The translations under genes were made by a program, and so were the position numbers. From Actinopolymorpha cephalotaxi (lineage in GTDB: Bacteria > Actinomycetota > Actinomycetes > Propionibacteriales > Actinopolymorphaceae), in the NCBI RefSeq assembly GCF_013408535.1, contig NZ_JACBZA010000001.1, positions 1,758,850 to 1,822,849 on the forward strand: 64,000 bases of DNA. Reading direction: 5' to 3'. The notes under the pieces are model-generated. The model was not told where the DNA came from, ran no database searches, and saw only the letters and a program-made list of their open reading frames with translations. The stretch's first letter is position 1, and each line of letters starts with the position of its first letter. Positions 41,290 through 51,275 of this stretch are shown piece after piece.

Positions 41290-44200
41290 ATGAGCTACCC
41301 CCGACACCGCGACGACGCGAAGGTGCCCGCCTCCCCGTCGTTCCCCGATCTCGAACGCGAGGTGCTCGACCACTGGGAGGCCGACAAGACCTTCCAGGCC
41401 AGCGTCGACCAGCGCCCGGCGGGTGAGCGTGGCGACAACGAGTTCGTCTTCTACGACGGCCCGCCGTTCGCCAACGGCCTGCCCCACTACGGCCACCTGC
41501 TGACCGGCTTCGTCAAGGACGTCGTTCCCCGCTACCAGACCATGCGCGGCCGCCGGGTCGAGCGCAGGTTCGGCTGGGACTGCCACGGTCTGCCGGCCGA
41601 GGTCGAGGCCGAGCGCGAGCTGGGCATCTCCACCAAGCGGGAGATCGTCGAGCTCGGTGTCGAGCGGTTCAACGAGGTCTGCCGCACGTCGGTGCTGCGC
41701 TACACCTCCGAGTGGGAGAGCTACGTCAACCGCCAGGCCCGGTGGGTCGACTTCGGCAACGACTACAAGACGCTCGACATCTCCTACATGGAAAGCGTCA
41801 TGTGGGCGTTCAGGTCGCTGTACGACAAGGGACTCGTCTACCAGGGCTTCCGCGTGCTGGCGTACTGCTGGCGGTGCGAGACCCCGCTGTCCAACACCGA
41901 GACCCGGATGGACGACGTCTACCGCGACCGGACCGACCCGGCGAGCACGGTGTGGTTCGAGCTGGAGACCGGTGAGCGGATCCTCGCCTGGACGACGATG
42001 CCGTGGACGCTGGTGCCCAACGTCGCCCTGGTCGTCGGGCCGGACATCGACTACGCCGTCCTCGAGCACGAGGGGCACCGCTGGATCCTCGCCGAGGCCC
42101 GGCTGGACGCCTACGCCGCGGAGTTCGAGGGCGCGACCCGGGTGGGCACGCTGAAGGGCAGCGAGCTCGTCGGCCGCAAGTACACCCCGCTGTTCGAGTT
42201 CCTGACCGAGGCGATGGCGGAGGTGCCCGCGGCGTTCACGGTGCTGGCCGGGGACTTCGTCTCCACCGAGGACGGCACCGGTGTCGTCCAGGTCGCGCCG
42301 TCCCACGGCGAGGACGACTTCAACGTCTGTACGGCCGCCGGCATCCCGGTGATCGTCACCGTCGACGACCACACCCGGTTCACGTCCGTCGCGCCGAGGT
42401 TCGAGGGGCTGCAGGTCTTCGAGGCCAACCGGCCGCTGCTGCGCGAGCTACGGGAGCGGGGCGTCCTGGTCCGCCAGGACAGCTACACCCACCCCTACCC
42501 GCACTGCTGGCGCTGTGACACGCCGCTGGTCTACAAGGCGGTGGACAGCTGGTTCGTGGAGGTCACCCGGGTCAAGGACCGGATGGTCGAGCTCAACCAG
42601 CAGATCGACTGGACGCCGGCGCACGTGCGCGACGGGTCGTTCGGCAAGTGGCTGGCCAACGCCCGCGACTGGTCGATCAGCCGGAACCGCTTCTGGGGTT
42701 CGCCGATCCCGGTGTGGAAGTCCGACGACCCCGCCTACCCGCGGACCGACGTCTACGGGTCGCTGGACGAGCTGGAGCGCGACTTCGGCGTACGCCCGAA
42801 CGACCTGCACCGCCCCGGCATCGACCAGTTGACCCGGCCCAACCCCGACGACCCGACCGGCTGCTCGACCATGCGCCGGGTGCCGGAGGTGCTGGACTGC
42901 TGGTTCGAGTCGGGGGCGATGCCGTTCGCCCAGGTGCACTATCCGTTCGAGAACACCGAGTGGTTCGAGAACCACTACCCGGGCGACTTCATCGTGGAGT
43001 ACCTCCCGCAGACCCGCGGCTGGTTCTACACCCTGCACGTCCTGGCGACGGCTCTCTTCGACCGGCCCGCGTTCCGGTCCGCCGTGGCACACGGCATCCT
43101 GCAGGGCGACGACGGACGCAAGCTGTCCAAGAGCCTGCGCAACTACCCCGACGTGCGTGCCGTGCTCGACTCCTACGGCGCGGACGCGATGCGGTGGGCG
43201 CTGATGTCGTCGCCGGTGCTGCGGGGCGGGGACGCGATCGTGGCCGACACGGCGTTCCGGGAGGCGGTCCGGCAGTCGATCAACCCGCTGTGGAACGCGT
43301 ACTACTTCTTCACGCTGTACGCCAACGCCGAGAACGCCCAGGCCCGCCGGCGTACCGACTCCACCCACGTGCTCGACCGCTACGTGCTCGCGAAGCTGCA
43401 CGACACGGTGGTGGAGACGACCGCGGAGCTGGATTCGTACGACATCTCCGGGGCGTGCGCGGCGGTGCGGTCGTTCCTCGACGTGCTGACCAACTGGTAC
43501 GTCCGGCGCTCGCGGGACCGTTTCTGGTCCGGTGACCAGGACGCGTTCGACACGTTGTACACCGTGCTGGAGGTGCTGTGCCGGGTGGCGGCGCCGCTGC
43601 TCCCGCTGGTGACCGAGGAGGTGTGGCGCGGGCTCACCGGCGAGCGTTCGGTGCACCTGGCCGACTGGCCGGACGCCGCCGACCTGCCGGCCGACGACGA
43701 CCTGGTGGCCTCGATGGACGGCGTACGCGCGGTCTGCTCGGCGGCGCTCGCGCTGCGCAAGGCGAAGGGCCTGCGGGTCCGGCTGCCGCTGGCCGGCCTG
43801 ACCGTGGCCGCTCCGGACGCCGAGCGGCTGCGCCCGTTCGTGGACCTGATCCGGGACGAGGTCAACGTCAAGGAGGTCCGCCTCGACGGTGACGTCGCCG
43901 CGCACTGTGAGCGCGTGCTGTCGGTCGTGCCGCGGGCGCTGGGCCCGCGGCTCGGCAAGGACGTGCAGCGGGTCATCCGCGCGGTCAAGGGCGGCGACTG
44001 GTCGGTCGCCGACGACGGCGTGGTGGCCGGCGGGGTGACTCTGGCCGAGGGGGAGTACGAGCTGCGGCTCGTCCCCGCCCGGCCGGAGTCCACGGCCGCG
44101 CTGCCCGGCGACGTCGGCGTGGTCGAACTCGACACCGAGGTGACGCCGGAGCTGACCGCGGAGGGCGTCGCTCGGGACGTGATCCGGGCGGTGCAGCAGG

Positions 44201-44421
44201 CCCGGCGCGACGCCGGCCTGGACGTCTCCGACCGGATCGCGCTGACGGTCGCGTCCCCTGACGAGGAGGTTCGCAAGGCGGTCGACACCCACCGCGAACT
44301 GGTGGCGGGGGAGACGCTCGCCCGCGAACTCTCGGTCGGCGCCACGGCCGACGGTGCGGGACCGGCGGTCGAGGTCGGCGAGGGCTGGACCGTCCAGGTG
44401 TCCGTACGCCGGGAGGCCTGA
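41290..44421 (+). CDS. ileS: Isoleucyl-tRNA synthetase (long, eukaryote-like type)
   Basis: IleS charges tRNA-Ile. The 1043-residue protein has the class I motifs HYGH (residues 66-69 in [12 protein letters not shown]) and KLSKS (611-615), the editing-domain stretch between them ([30 protein letters not shown]) and an anticodon-binding domain. There is no C-terminal zinc-finger cysteine cluster, which together with HYGH and the length points to the IleRS2 type. The ATG at 41290 follows GAGGA by 10 nt. Expression is controlled by the T-box leader. Confidence 0.96.
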   Translation: MSYPRHRDDAKVPASPSFPDLEREVLDHWEADKTFQASVDQRPAGERGDNEFVFYDGPPFANGLPHYGHLLTGFVKDVVPRYQTMRGRRVERRFGWDCHGLPAEVEAERELGISTKREIVELGVERFNEVCRTSVLRYTSEWESYVNRQARWVDFGNDYKTLDISYMESVMWAFRSLYDKGLVYQGFRVLAYCWRCETPLSNTETRMDDVYRDRTDPASTVWFELETGERILAWTTMPWTLVPNVALVVGPDIDYAVLEHEGHRWILAEARLDAYAAEFEGATRVGTLKGSELVGRKYTPLFEFLTEAMAEVPAAFTVLAGDFVSTEDGTGVVQVAPSHGEDDFNVCTAAGIPVIVTVDDHTRFTSVAPRFEGLQVFEANRPLLRELRERGVLVRQDSYTHPYPHCWRCDTPLVYKAVDSWFVEVTRVKDRMVELNQQIDWTPAHVRDGSFGKWLANARDWSISRNRFWGSPIPVWKSDDPAYPRTDVYGSLDELERDFGVRPNDLHRPGIDQLTRPNPDDPTGCSTMRRVPEVLDCWFESGAMPFAQVHYPFENTEWFENHYPGDFIVEYLPQTRGWFYTLHVLATALFDRPAFRSAVAHGILQGDDGRKLSKSLRNYPDVRAVLDSYGADAMRWALMSSPVLRGGDAIVADTAFREAVRQSINPLWNAYYFFTLYANAENAQARRRTDSTHVLDRYVLAKLHDTVVETTAELDSYDISGACAAVRSFLDVLTNWYVRRSRDRFWSGDQDAFDTLYTVLEVLCRVAAPLLPLVTEEVWRGLTGERSVHLADWPDAADLPADDDLVASMDGVRAVCSAALALRKAKGLRVRLPLAGLTVAAPDAERLRPFVDLIRDEVNVKEVRLDGDVAAHCERVLSVVPRALGPRLGKDVQRVIRAVKGGDWSVADDGVVAGGVTLAEGEYELRLVPARPESTAALPGDVGVVELDTEVTPELTAEGVARDVIRAVQQARRDAGLDVSDRIALTVASPDEEVRKAVDTHRELVAGETLARELSVGATADGAGPAVEVGEGWTVQVSVRREA

Positions 44422-44434
44422 CCCGCCCGGTAGT

Positions 44435-44866
44435 TCAGCCTGCGGCGGGCCCGGCCGGGGTTCCGGCTGACGCCTCGGCCGACGGCCCGGCGTCGCGGAG
44501 GTGACAGGTGAGGCGGGCGGTGCACACGCGCCGCCCGTCCTCGTCGCTGATCACCACCTCGTACGTCGCGGTGGTCCGGCCGCGGTGCAGCGGGGTGGCC
44601 ACCCCGGTGACCGAGCCGCCGCGTACGGCCCGGTGGTGGGTGGCGTTCAGGTCGACGCCGACCGCGATCCGGCCCGGTCCGGCGCCCAGCATCGCGGCGA
44701 CCGAGCCCAGGCTCTCCGCGAGAACGCACGACGCGCCGCCGTGCAACAGCCCGAACGGCTGGGTGTTGCCCTCCACCGGCATCGTCCCCACGCACCGGTC
44801 CGGGCCGGCCTCGGTGATCGTGATCCCGAGGCGGTCGTGAATGGGTGCGTCCGGCAGCTGCGACAT
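44435..44866 (-). CDS. PaaI-family hotdog thioesterase
   Basis: A 143-residue single hotdog-fold protein with PIHDRLGITITEAGPDRCVG, the active-site helix QPFGLLHGGASCVLAESLGSV, VGVDLNATHHRAV and a C-terminal TARLTCHLRD. Such enzymes hydrolyse acyl-CoA thioesters; this subgroup often acts on aromatic acyl-CoAs, but the substrate is not decided here. The ATG at 44866 is the first that leaves the divergent polA promoter free. The gene converges with ileS, with 13 bp between stops. Confidence 0.85.
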   Translation of the reverse strand: MSQLPDAPIHDRLGITITEAGPDRCVGTMPVEGNTQPFGLLHGGASCVLAESLGSVAAMLGAGPGRIAVGVDLNATHHRAVRGGSVTGVATPLHRGRTTATYEVVISDEDGRRVCTARLTCHLRDAGPSAEASAGTPAGPAAG

Positions 44867-44917
44867 ACGACCAGTTGACCAGACGACCGGTTGGCCCGGG
44901 CTGTCGGTGGGGCCCAC

Positions 44918-44923
44918 TAGAGT
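44918..44923 (+). promoter_or_regulatory. Candidate -10 box (TAGAGT) of polA
   Basis: TAGAGT is 7 nt before the polA GTG at 44931 and no ribosome site intervenes, giving a leaderless arrangement. Confidence 0.45.
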
Positions 44924-44930
44924 CGCCTGC

Positions 44931-47633
44931 GTGGCAGACGCACCCCGCACCGACCGACCCCGGCTCCTGCTCCTCGACGGCCACTCGCTGGCCTACCGGG
45001 CGTGGTTCGCCCTGCCGGCGGAAAACTTCTCCACCGCGACCGGCCAGACCACCAACGCGGTCTACGGCTTCACCTCGATGCTGATCAACATGCTGCGCGA
45101 CGAGCAGCCCACCCACATCGCGGTGGCGTTCGACGTCGGGCGGCAGACCTTCCGCAGCGAGGCCTACGCGGAATACAAAGCCGGCCGGGCGAAGACGCCG
45201 GACGAGTTCCGCAGCCAGCTGCCGCTGATCAAGGAAGTGCTCGGCGCGCTCAACATCCCGTTCGCCGAGGCGGAGGGTTACGAGGCCGACGACGTGATCG
45301 CGACGCTCGCCACGGCGGCGACCGCGCAGGGCCACGAGGTCCTCGTCGTGTCCGGCGACCGCGACGCGTTCTCCCTCGTCAGCGACGACCTGACGGTGAT
45401 CTACCCGACGCGCGGGGTGTCGGAGGTGGCCCGGATCACCCCGGCGGAGGTGGAGCGGCGCTACGCCATCCCGCCCGAGCGTTACAGCGACCTCGCCGCG
45501 CTGGTCGGCGAGACGAGCGACAACCTCCCCGGTGTTCCCGGGGTGGGGCCGAAGACCGCGGCCAAGTGGCTCAACCAGTACGGCTCGCTCGACGATCTGG
45601 TCGCCCACGTCGACGAGGTGAAGGGCAAGGCCGGTGAGTCGCTGAGGGCGCACCTCGGGCAGGTGCTGCAGAACCGCCAGCTCAACGAGCTCGTCCGCGA
45701 CGTGTCCCTCCCGGTGCAGCCCGGCGACCTCGCCCTGCGGCCGTGGGACCGCGACGCCGTGCACTCGGTGTTCGACGCGCTGGAGTTCCGGGTGCTGCGC
45801 GAGCGGCTGTTCGCGACCCTGCAGACGGCCGAGCCGGAGGCGGAGGAGGGTTTCGAGGTCACCGGCGCCGCCCTGGAGCCGGGCCAGCTCGCGGGCTGGC
45901 TGGACACACACGCCAAGGGGGCGCCGGGCACGGTGCGCACCGGGCTGCACGTCCAGGGCAGCTGGGGCAGAGGATCCGGGGACGTCGCCGGTGTCGCGCT
46001 GGCCTCCTCCGACGGCACCGCCGTCTGGCTCGACCCGACCCTGATGACCCCCGAGGACGAGCAGGTGCTCGCCGACTGGCTCGCCGACCCCGCGCACGAG
46101 AAGGCACTGCACGACGCGAAGGGCCCGATCCTCGCGCTCGCGGCCCGGGGCTGGACGCTGCGCGGCCTCACCAGCGACACCGCACTGGCCGCCTACCTCG
46201 TCCGTCCCGACCAGCGGTCCTACGACCTGTCCGACCTCACCCTGCGCTACCTCCGCCGGGAGCTGCGCACCGAGACCGCCGACGACGGCCAGCTCAGCCT
46301 GGACGGCGTGGACGACTCCGGTGGCATCGCCGAGACGGCCATGGTGGCCGCGCGGGCGGTCATCGACCTCGCCGCCAAGCTCGACGAGGAGCTGTCCCAG
46401 CGAGGCGGCGCCCGGCTGCTCGGCGAGGTCGAGCTGCCCCTGGTGAGCGTGCTCGCCCGGATGGAGCAGGTCGGCATCTGCGTCGACGCGGACCGGCTGT
46501 CGGAGCTGGAGGCCCACTTCGCCGGCCAGGTCAAGCAGGCCGCCGACGACGCCTACCGCGTGATCGACGAGGAGATCAACCTCGGCTCGCCCAAGCAGCT
46601 CCAGGTCGTCCTCTTCGACAAGCTCGGCATGCCGAAGACCAAGCGCACCAAGACCGGCTACACCACCGACGCCGAGGCGCTGCAGCAGCTGTTCGTGCAG
46701 ACCGAGCACCCGTTCCTCGCCCACCTGCTGGCCCACCGCGACGCGTCCCGGCTGCGGTCCACGGTCGAGGGGCTGCTCAAGACGATCGCCCACGACGGCC
46801 GCATCCACACCACGTTCAACCAGACCATCGCCGCGACCGGCCGGCTGTCGTCCACCGACCCCAACCTGCAGAACATCCCCATCCGCACCGAGGAGGGCCG
46901 CCGCATCCGGGAGGCCTTCGTCGTCGGGCCCGGGTTCGAGCGGCTGGTGACCGCCGACTACAGCCAGATCGAGATGCGGATCATGGCCCACCTGTCCGCC
47001 GACGCGGGCCTGATCGACGCGTTCAACTCCGGTGAGGACTTCCACGCGGCCACCGCCTCGCGGGTCTTCTCCGTTCCGCCGGCCGAGGTCACCCACGAGA
47101 TGCGGGCCAAGATCAAGGCGATGAACTACGGCCTCGCCTACGGCCTGTCGGCGTACGGCCTGTCCCAGCAGTTGCGCATCGACACCGCCGAGGCGCGCGG
47201 ACTGATGGACGAATACTTCGAACGCTTCGGTGGCGTGCGCGACTACCTGCGCGGCGTGGTCGACGCTGCCCGCAAGACCGGCTACACCGAGACGATCCTC
47301 GGCCGCCGCCGTTACCTTCCCGACCTCACCAGCGACAACCGCCAGCGCCGGGAGATGGCCGAACGCATGGCGCTGAACGCACCGATCCAGGGCTCTGCCG
47401 CCGACCTGATCAAGGTCGCGATGCTCGGCGTCGACGAGGCGCTGCGCACCGCCGGGCTCACGTCCCGCGTCCTGCTGCAGGTGCACGACGAGCTCGTGCT
47501 GGAGGTCGCGCCGGGGGAGCAGGGCCAGGTGGAGGAACTGCTCCGCGCGCAGATGGGTGGCGCCGCCGACCTGACCGTCCCCCTCGACGTTTCCCTCGGG
47601 GAGGGGCGCACCTGGCACGAGGCCGGCCACTGA
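44931..47633 (+). CDS. polA: DNA polymerase I
   Basis: PolA fills gaps and removes Okazaki primers. The 900-residue protein has a 5'-nuclease domain (LLLLDGHSLAYRAWFALP, AEGYEADDVIATLA, GDRDAFSLV, SDNLPGVPGVGPKTA), a middle domain, and the family A polymerase domain with motif A DYSQIEMRIMAHLS, motif B RAKIKAMNYGLAYGLSAYGL and motif C QVHDELVLEV. In the middle domain the usual proofreading DxE start is replaced (DVAGVALASSDGTAVWLDP), as in other actinobacterial PolA enzymes that lack 3'-5' exonuclease activity. The GTG start fits a leaderless message. Confidence 0.96.
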   Translation: MADAPRTDRPRLLLLDGHSLAYRAWFALPAENFSTATGQTTNAVYGFTSMLINMLRDEQPTHIAVAFDVGRQTFRSEAYAEYKAGRAKTPDEFRSQLPLIKEVLGALNIPFAEAEGYEADDVIATLATAATAQGHEVLVVSGDRDAFSLVSDDLTVIYPTRGVSEVARITPAEVERRYAIPPERYSDLAALVGETSDNLPGVPGVGPKTAAKWLNQYGSLDDLVAHVDEVKGKAGESLRAHLGQVLQNRQLNELVRDVSLPVQPGDLALRPWDRDAVHSVFDALEFRVLRERLFATLQTAEPEAEEGFEVTGAALEPGQLAGWLDTHAKGAPGTVRTGLHVQGSWGRGSGDVAGVALASSDGTAVWLDPTLMTPEDEQVLADWLADPAHEKALHDAKGPILALAARGWTLRGLTSDTALAAYLVRPDQRSYDLSDLTLRYLRRELRTETADDGQLSLDGVDDSGGIAETAMVAARAVIDLAAKLDEELSQRGGARLLGEVELPLVSVLARMEQVGICVDADRLSELEAHFAGQVKQAADDAYRVIDEEINLGSPKQLQVVLFDKLGMPKTKRTKTGYTTDAEALQQLFVQTEHPFLAHLLAHRDASRLRSTVEGLLKTIAHDGRIHTTFNQTIAATGRLSSTDPNLQNIPIRTEEGRRIREAFVVGPGFERLVTADYSQIEMRIMAHLSADAGLIDAFNSGEDFHAATASRVFSVPPAEVTHEMRAKIKAMNYGLAYGLSAYGLSQQLRIDTAEARGLMDEYFERFGGVRDYLRGVVDAARKTGYTETILGRRRYLPDLTSDNRQRREMAERMALNAPIQGSAADLIKVAMLGVDEALRTAGLTSRVLLQVHDELVLEVAPGEQGQVEELLRAQMGGAADLTVPLDVSLGEGRTWHEAGH

Positions 47634-47658
47634 GCGACCCCGCCCGTCCGCTGGTTTC

Positions 47659-48495
47659 TTACGCCGTGCGCTCGCAGACGAAGATCGCCGTCCCGGGCAG
47701 CAGCCGGCCGCGAAGTGGACTCCAGCCGCCCCAGACGTTGGTGTTGCCCGCGGGCCACTCGGGCTCCACCAGGTCCCTGACCACGAATCCCGTCGCGGTC
47801 AGCGCGCGCACCCAGTCGCCGATCGTGTGGTGGTACTCCGCGTACGCCCATCGCCCGGCCTGGTCGGTCTCGACGTACGGCGTCCGATCGAAGTAGGACC
47901 GGTCGGCCACCAGCCCCGCGGGCCCCGGGTCGTCCGGGAACGCCCACCGCACCGGGTGGCTGACGCTGAACACCCAGCGACCCCGCTCCCGCAGCACCCT
48001 GGCCACCTCCCGCAGCACCCCGTCGAGATCGGCGACGAACGGCAGTGCGCCGTACGCCGAACACGCCGCGTCGAACGCCCCGTCGGCGAACGGCAGCGCC
48101 CCGGCGTCCGCGGTGACCACGGGCACCGCCACGCCGGTCTGTTCGTCCAGCCGCCGGGCGTGCTGCGCCTGCCGGAACGACACGTCGACCCCGACCGGGC
48201 GGGCGCCCGCGGCGCGCAGCCGGCGGGCACACTGGGCGGCCCCGCACCCCACCTCGAGGACCCGCAGTCCGGCCACGTCGCCGAGCAGTCCCGCGTCCGC
48301 CTCGTCCAGCCCCTCCGGACCCCACACGAAGCCCGCGTCGCGCAGGAACGCCCCGTGTTCGAACTGGTAGTCGTCGGCGTTCTCGTCCCACCACCGCCGG
48401 TTGGCCGCGCCGGGCACCCTCGGGCCCGCCTCGGGACCGGACGGTCCACTCGTGTCAGGACTCCCGCCCACGCCGTGCACCTTCCCTTCTTCCAT
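47659..48495 (-). CDS. Class I SAM-dependent methyltransferase
   Basis: A 278-residue protein with RRWWDENADDYQFEHGAFL, motif I VLEVGCGAAQCARRL, PVGVDVSFRQ, motif II/III region ADAGALPFADGAFDAACSAYG and REVARVLRERGRWVFSVSHPV. The substrate is unknown. The start is uncertain: three near-identical copies of an (A/G)TGGAAGAAGGG unit lie upstream at 48546, 48511 and 48495, and the one at 48495 is chosen because family members begin about 30 residues before RRWWD. It converges with polA, 25 bp apart. Confidence 0.83.
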   Translation of the reverse strand: MEEGKVHGVGGSPDTSGPSGPEAGPRVPGAANRRWWDENADDYQFEHGAFLRDAGFVWGPEGLDEADAGLLGDVAGLRVLEVGCGAAQCARRLRAAGARPVGVDVSFRQAQHARRLDEQTGVAVPVVTADAGALPFADGAFDAACSAYGALPFVADLDGVLREVARVLRERGRWVFSVSHPVRWAFPDDPGPAGLVADRSYFDRTPYVETDQAGRWAYAEYHHTIGDWVRALTATGFVVRDLVEPEWPAGNTNVWGGWSPLRGRLLPGTAIFVCERTA

Positions 48496-48555
48496 GAGCC
48501 CCTTCTTCCATGAGCCGGCCTCTCCGCCGGGCGCCCCTTCTTCCACGAGCCGGCC
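48484..48555. repeat. Triplicated start-region repeat of the methyltransferase gene
   Basis: CCCTTCTTCCA(T/C) occurs at 48484-48495, 48500-48511 and 48535-48546. The last two copies extend into a 22-bp match (48499-48520 and 48534-48555) with one difference. On the minus strand each copy reads ATG or GTG followed by GAAGAAGGG, so each carries both a start codon and a purine-rich stretch for the next copy. Confidence 0.85.
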
Positions 48556-48571
48556 TGTCGGAGCAGCGCAC

Positions 48572-48577
48572 TAGGAT
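48572..48577 (+). promoter_or_regulatory. Candidate -10 box (TAGGAT) of the M18 aminopeptidase gene
   Basis: TAGGAT is 7 nt before the ATG at 48585, a leaderless layout. Confidence 0.45.
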
Positions 48578-48584
48578 CCTCCGC

Positions 48585-49913
48585 ATGTCCACTGAGCCCT
48601 CGACCGACACCCTGTCCGTGCCCGAGCGCTTCGCCGAAGCCGCCGGCCTGTGTGAGTTCATCGACGCCGCGCCGTCGCCGTTCCACGCCTGCGCCGAGGC
48701 GGCCGCCCGGCTGGAGGCGGCCGGGTTCACCGCGGTGGACGAGGCTGCCCGCTGGCCGCGCGAGCCCGGCCGCTACTACACCGTGCGCGGCGGCTCGCTG
48801 GTCGCGTGGAGCACCGAGCAGGCGGCCGAGGCGCACACGCCGTTCCGGGTCGTCGGCGCGCACACCGACAGCCCCAACCTCCGGATCAAGCCGCACCCCG
48901 ACACCACCCGGGCGGGCTGGCAGGCCCTCGCCGCCGAGCCCTACGGCGGCCCGCTGCTCAACTCCTGGCTCGACCGCGACCTCGGCCTGTCCGGCCGGGT
49001 TGCTGTCCGCACCCCGGACGGCACCGACGAACGCCTGCTCCTGGTGGACCGCCCGATCCTGCGGGTGCCGCAGCTGGCGATCCACCTCGACCGGGAGATC
49101 CGCGAGACCGGCGTGAAGCTCAACCCCCAGCAGCACGTGTTCCCGGTCTGGGGAGTCGGGTCCTCACCCGGCGACTTCACCGCGTTCGTCGCCGAGGAGC
49201 TGAAGGTCGAGCCGGGCGACGTCCTCGCCTGGGAGCTGATGACGCACGACCTCGCGCCGAGCACCCGGATCGGCCGGGACGGCGACCTGCTGAGCGCGCC
49301 GCGGCTGGACAACCTCGGCACCACCTACGCCGGCGTGCGGGCGCTGCTGAATGCGGTGGAATCCCCCGGAGCGTTCCCGCTGGTGCCGGTGCTGGCGTTG
49401 TTCGACCACGAGGAGGTGGGCAGCGTCTCCGAGCGAGGCGCGGCGTCCACGCTGCTGCCCGCGGTCCTCGAGCGGATCGTGCTCGCCGGCGGCGGCGACC
49501 GGGAGGACCTCCTGCGGGCCCTCGCCGGGTCGATCTGCGCGTCCGGTGACATGGCCCACGCGACGCACCCCAACTATCCCGAGCGCCACGAGCCCCACCA
49601 CCAGATCGCGGTCAACGGCGGCCCGGTGCTCAAGGTCAACGTCAACCTCCGCTACGCCACCGACGCCCGCGGCACGGGTTCGTTCGTGTCGGCCTGCGAG
49701 CAGGCCGGCGTCCCGCTGCAGCGGTTCGTCAGCCGCGCCGACATGCCGTGCGGGTCCACGGTCGGGCCGATCACGGCCGCCGGTGTCGGTCTCACCACCG
49801 TCGACGTGGGTGCGCCGCAGCTCGCGATGCACTCCGCGCGGGAGCTGTGCGGAGCCGCCGACCCCGGGATGTACGTCGGCGCGCTGGCGGCGTTCCTCGC
49901 GCCGGCGGGCTGA
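48585..49913 (+). CDS. M18 family aminopeptidase
   Basis: A 442-residue zinc aminopeptidase of the aspartyl/M18 family. Metal-binding regions are [54 protein letters not shown] and [16 protein letters not shown], with [20 protein letters not shown] and the C-terminal histidine in [15 protein letters not shown]. It removes N-terminal acidic or neutral residues from peptides in the cytosol. The ATG at 48585 begins the natural N-terminus; a longer reading would enter the repeat region. Confidence 0.92.
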   Translation: MSTEPSTDTLSVPERFAEAAGLCEFIDAAPSPFHACAEAAARLEAAGFTAVDEAARWPREPGRYYTVRGGSLVAWSTEQAAEAHTPFRVVGAHTDSPNLRIKPHPDTTRAGWQALAAEPYGGPLLNSWLDRDLGLSGRVAVRTPDGTDERLLLVDRPILRVPQLAIHLDREIRETGVKLNPQQHVFPVWGVGSSPGDFTAFVAEELKVEPGDVLAWELMTHDLAPSTRIGRDGDLLSAPRLDNLGTTYAGVRALLNAVESPGAFPLVPVLALFDHEEVGSVSERGAASTLLPAVLERIVLAGGGDREDLLRALAGSICASGDMAHATHPNYPERHEPHHQIAVNGGPVLKVNVNLRYATDARGTGSFVSACEQAGVPLQRFVSRADMPCGSTVGPITAAGVGLTTVDVGAPQLAMHSARELCGAADPGMYVGALAAFLAPAG

Positions 49914-49920
49914 GAGCGCG

Positions 49921-50937
49921 GTGCCGATGCCACCCACACCAGGCGCTCTTCCCGGCGACGGCGACCAAGGCGGCGAGCTCGGGCGAGAACCCGAGCGGGA
50001 GTCCGGCCGCGGAGCGGTGGCACATCCGGTGACCACGGCCGCCTGGCATCTTCTCGGCGCCGACGCGCGGCCGTTGTCGGGCGGGTACAGCGGCGAGACG
50101 TTCCTCGTCGGCGCCCCCGGGGAGGAGGCCGTACTCCGGCTCTACCTCCGCGACCCCGGCCGGGCCGGGATCGACGCCGCGCTGTTCGCCCTGGTCCGCG
50201 ACCTGGTGCCGGTGCCCCGAGTCCTCGACCTGCGCACCCGGGCGACCCCGGAGCAGCCCGCCTACCTCCTCATGGAGCGGTTGCCCGGGGAGCCGCTGGA
50301 CCGCTGGCTGCCGGACGCGTCTCCGCAGCTGAGGAAGGCGGCGGGTGCCGGCGTCGGCAGGGTGCTGGCGCGGCTGTCGGGCATGCCGTTCCCGACGGCA
50401 GGCGAGTTCGCCGACGCCGACCTGCGAGTCCGGCCCTGGGCCGGAGCCGCCGGCGGACTGGAGGAGTGGGTGGACGCCCACCGGGAGTCCGGCGCCCTCG
50501 CCGCCTGGAGTTTCGCCGACGTCGCCGGTCTGCGGGAGGTGGCCCGGCAGGGCCAGGACCTGCTCGACGGCGTACGCCGTAGCTGCCTGTGCCACTCCGA
50601 CTTCAACCCCAAGAACCTCCTCGTCGACCCCGGCACCGGCGAGGTGACCGGCCTGGTCGACTGGGAGTACGCCCACGCCGGCAACCCCTACGCCGACCTC
50701 GGCAACCTGCTGCGGTTCGAGACCGACGAGGTGTTCGCCACCGCCGTCGTCGACGCGTTGCGCACCTACGGGCCGCCGCTGGATCCGGCCTTCCGGCAGG
50801 TCGCACGGGCGGTCGACCTGTTCGCCCTGGTCGACCTGGCCGGCAGGGCGGAACACCACGAGATCACCCGCGCCGCCACCGACCTGTTGCTGCGCTGCGC
50901 ACGGGCCCGGGATCTGTCCGGCGGGCGCCCCGGCTGA
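49921..50937 (+). CDS. Aminoglycoside-phosphotransferase-like kinase
   Basis: The product has the APH/choline kinase fold: PLSGGYSGETFLVG (nucleotide loop), AYLLMERLPGEPLD (hinge), the catalytic loop LCHSDFNPKNLLVD and the metal aspartate in VTGLVDWEYAHAGNPYADLGN. Small-molecule phosphorylation is likely, but family membership does not show drug resistance. The start is uncertain: GTG 49921, ATG 49927, GTG 50017 and GTG 50029 are all in frame, and the first ~35 residues of the longest form are low-complexity. It follows the aminopeptidase by 7 bp, so the two are probably one operon. Confidence 0.78.
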   Translation: MPMPPTPGALPGDGDQGGELGREPERESGRGAVAHPVTTAAWHLLGADARPLSGGYSGETFLVGAPGEEAVLRLYLRDPGRAGIDAALFALVRDLVPVPRVLDLRTRATPEQPAYLLMERLPGEPLDRWLPDASPQLRKAAGAGVGRVLARLSGMPFPTAGEFADADLRVRPWAGAAGGLEEWVDAHRESGALAAWSFADVAGLREVARQGQDLLDGVRRSCLCHSDFNPKNLLVDPGTGEVTGLVDWEYAHAGNPYADLGNLLRFETDEVFATAVVDALRTYGPPLDPAFRQVARAVDLFALVDLAGRAEHHEITRAATDLLLRCARARDLSGGRPG

Positions 50938-51275
50938 CGGGCCTGCACGCATAGTGAGCGGCAAGTCAGCCGATAAGTGGACAAATCACCGCTTCGGCTC
51001 CCGATGTACCGCACAGTGGGAACGCTCCGCCGGGTTCTCGCGTTTGGGTTGGCCGCTGTCTGCGGGGTTGCGTTGACCCTTGTCGCGGGGCACCCGTATC
51101 CTGACATGAGCGTTGTGGGCCTGTGCGACCTCGGACGGAGCAGGCTCGCGCTCGTTCTTGTCGAAATCACCTGGTTCCGGCCCAGGAAGAATGGCCGCGA
51201 CTTATCGGCAGTGCGATCAAAGGGTCCACGCGCGCACGTGACGACGACCAACGCCATATCGGAGCCATCAACCAG
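50938..51275 (+). promoter_or_regulatory. rpsA upstream region with promoter
   Basis: A 338-bp gap without a convincing gene. TTGACC (51073-51078) and TATCCT (51097-51102) are 18 bp apart and make the best sigma-70-type promoter in the window. The resulting leader is about 165 nt long, which leaves room for autoregulation by ribosomal protein S1; no known RNA motif was recognised. Confidence 0.6.

Noticed and set aside
44422-44449. Bidirectional terminator between ileS and the thioesterase gene
   Set aside because: CCCGCC and GGCGGG can pair, but only six bases with a long loop and no T-run on either side.
43380-47630. A 1416-codon minus-strand open frame opposite ileS and polA
   Set aside because: Both plus-strand genes are unmistakable; the minus frame has Arg/Gly/His-rich composition and no domains. 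It is a high-GC shadow.
49921-50937. Aminoglycoside resistance gene
   Set aside because: The APH fold is shared by many metabolic kinases. The gene is in housekeeping context without mobile elements, so resistance is not supported.
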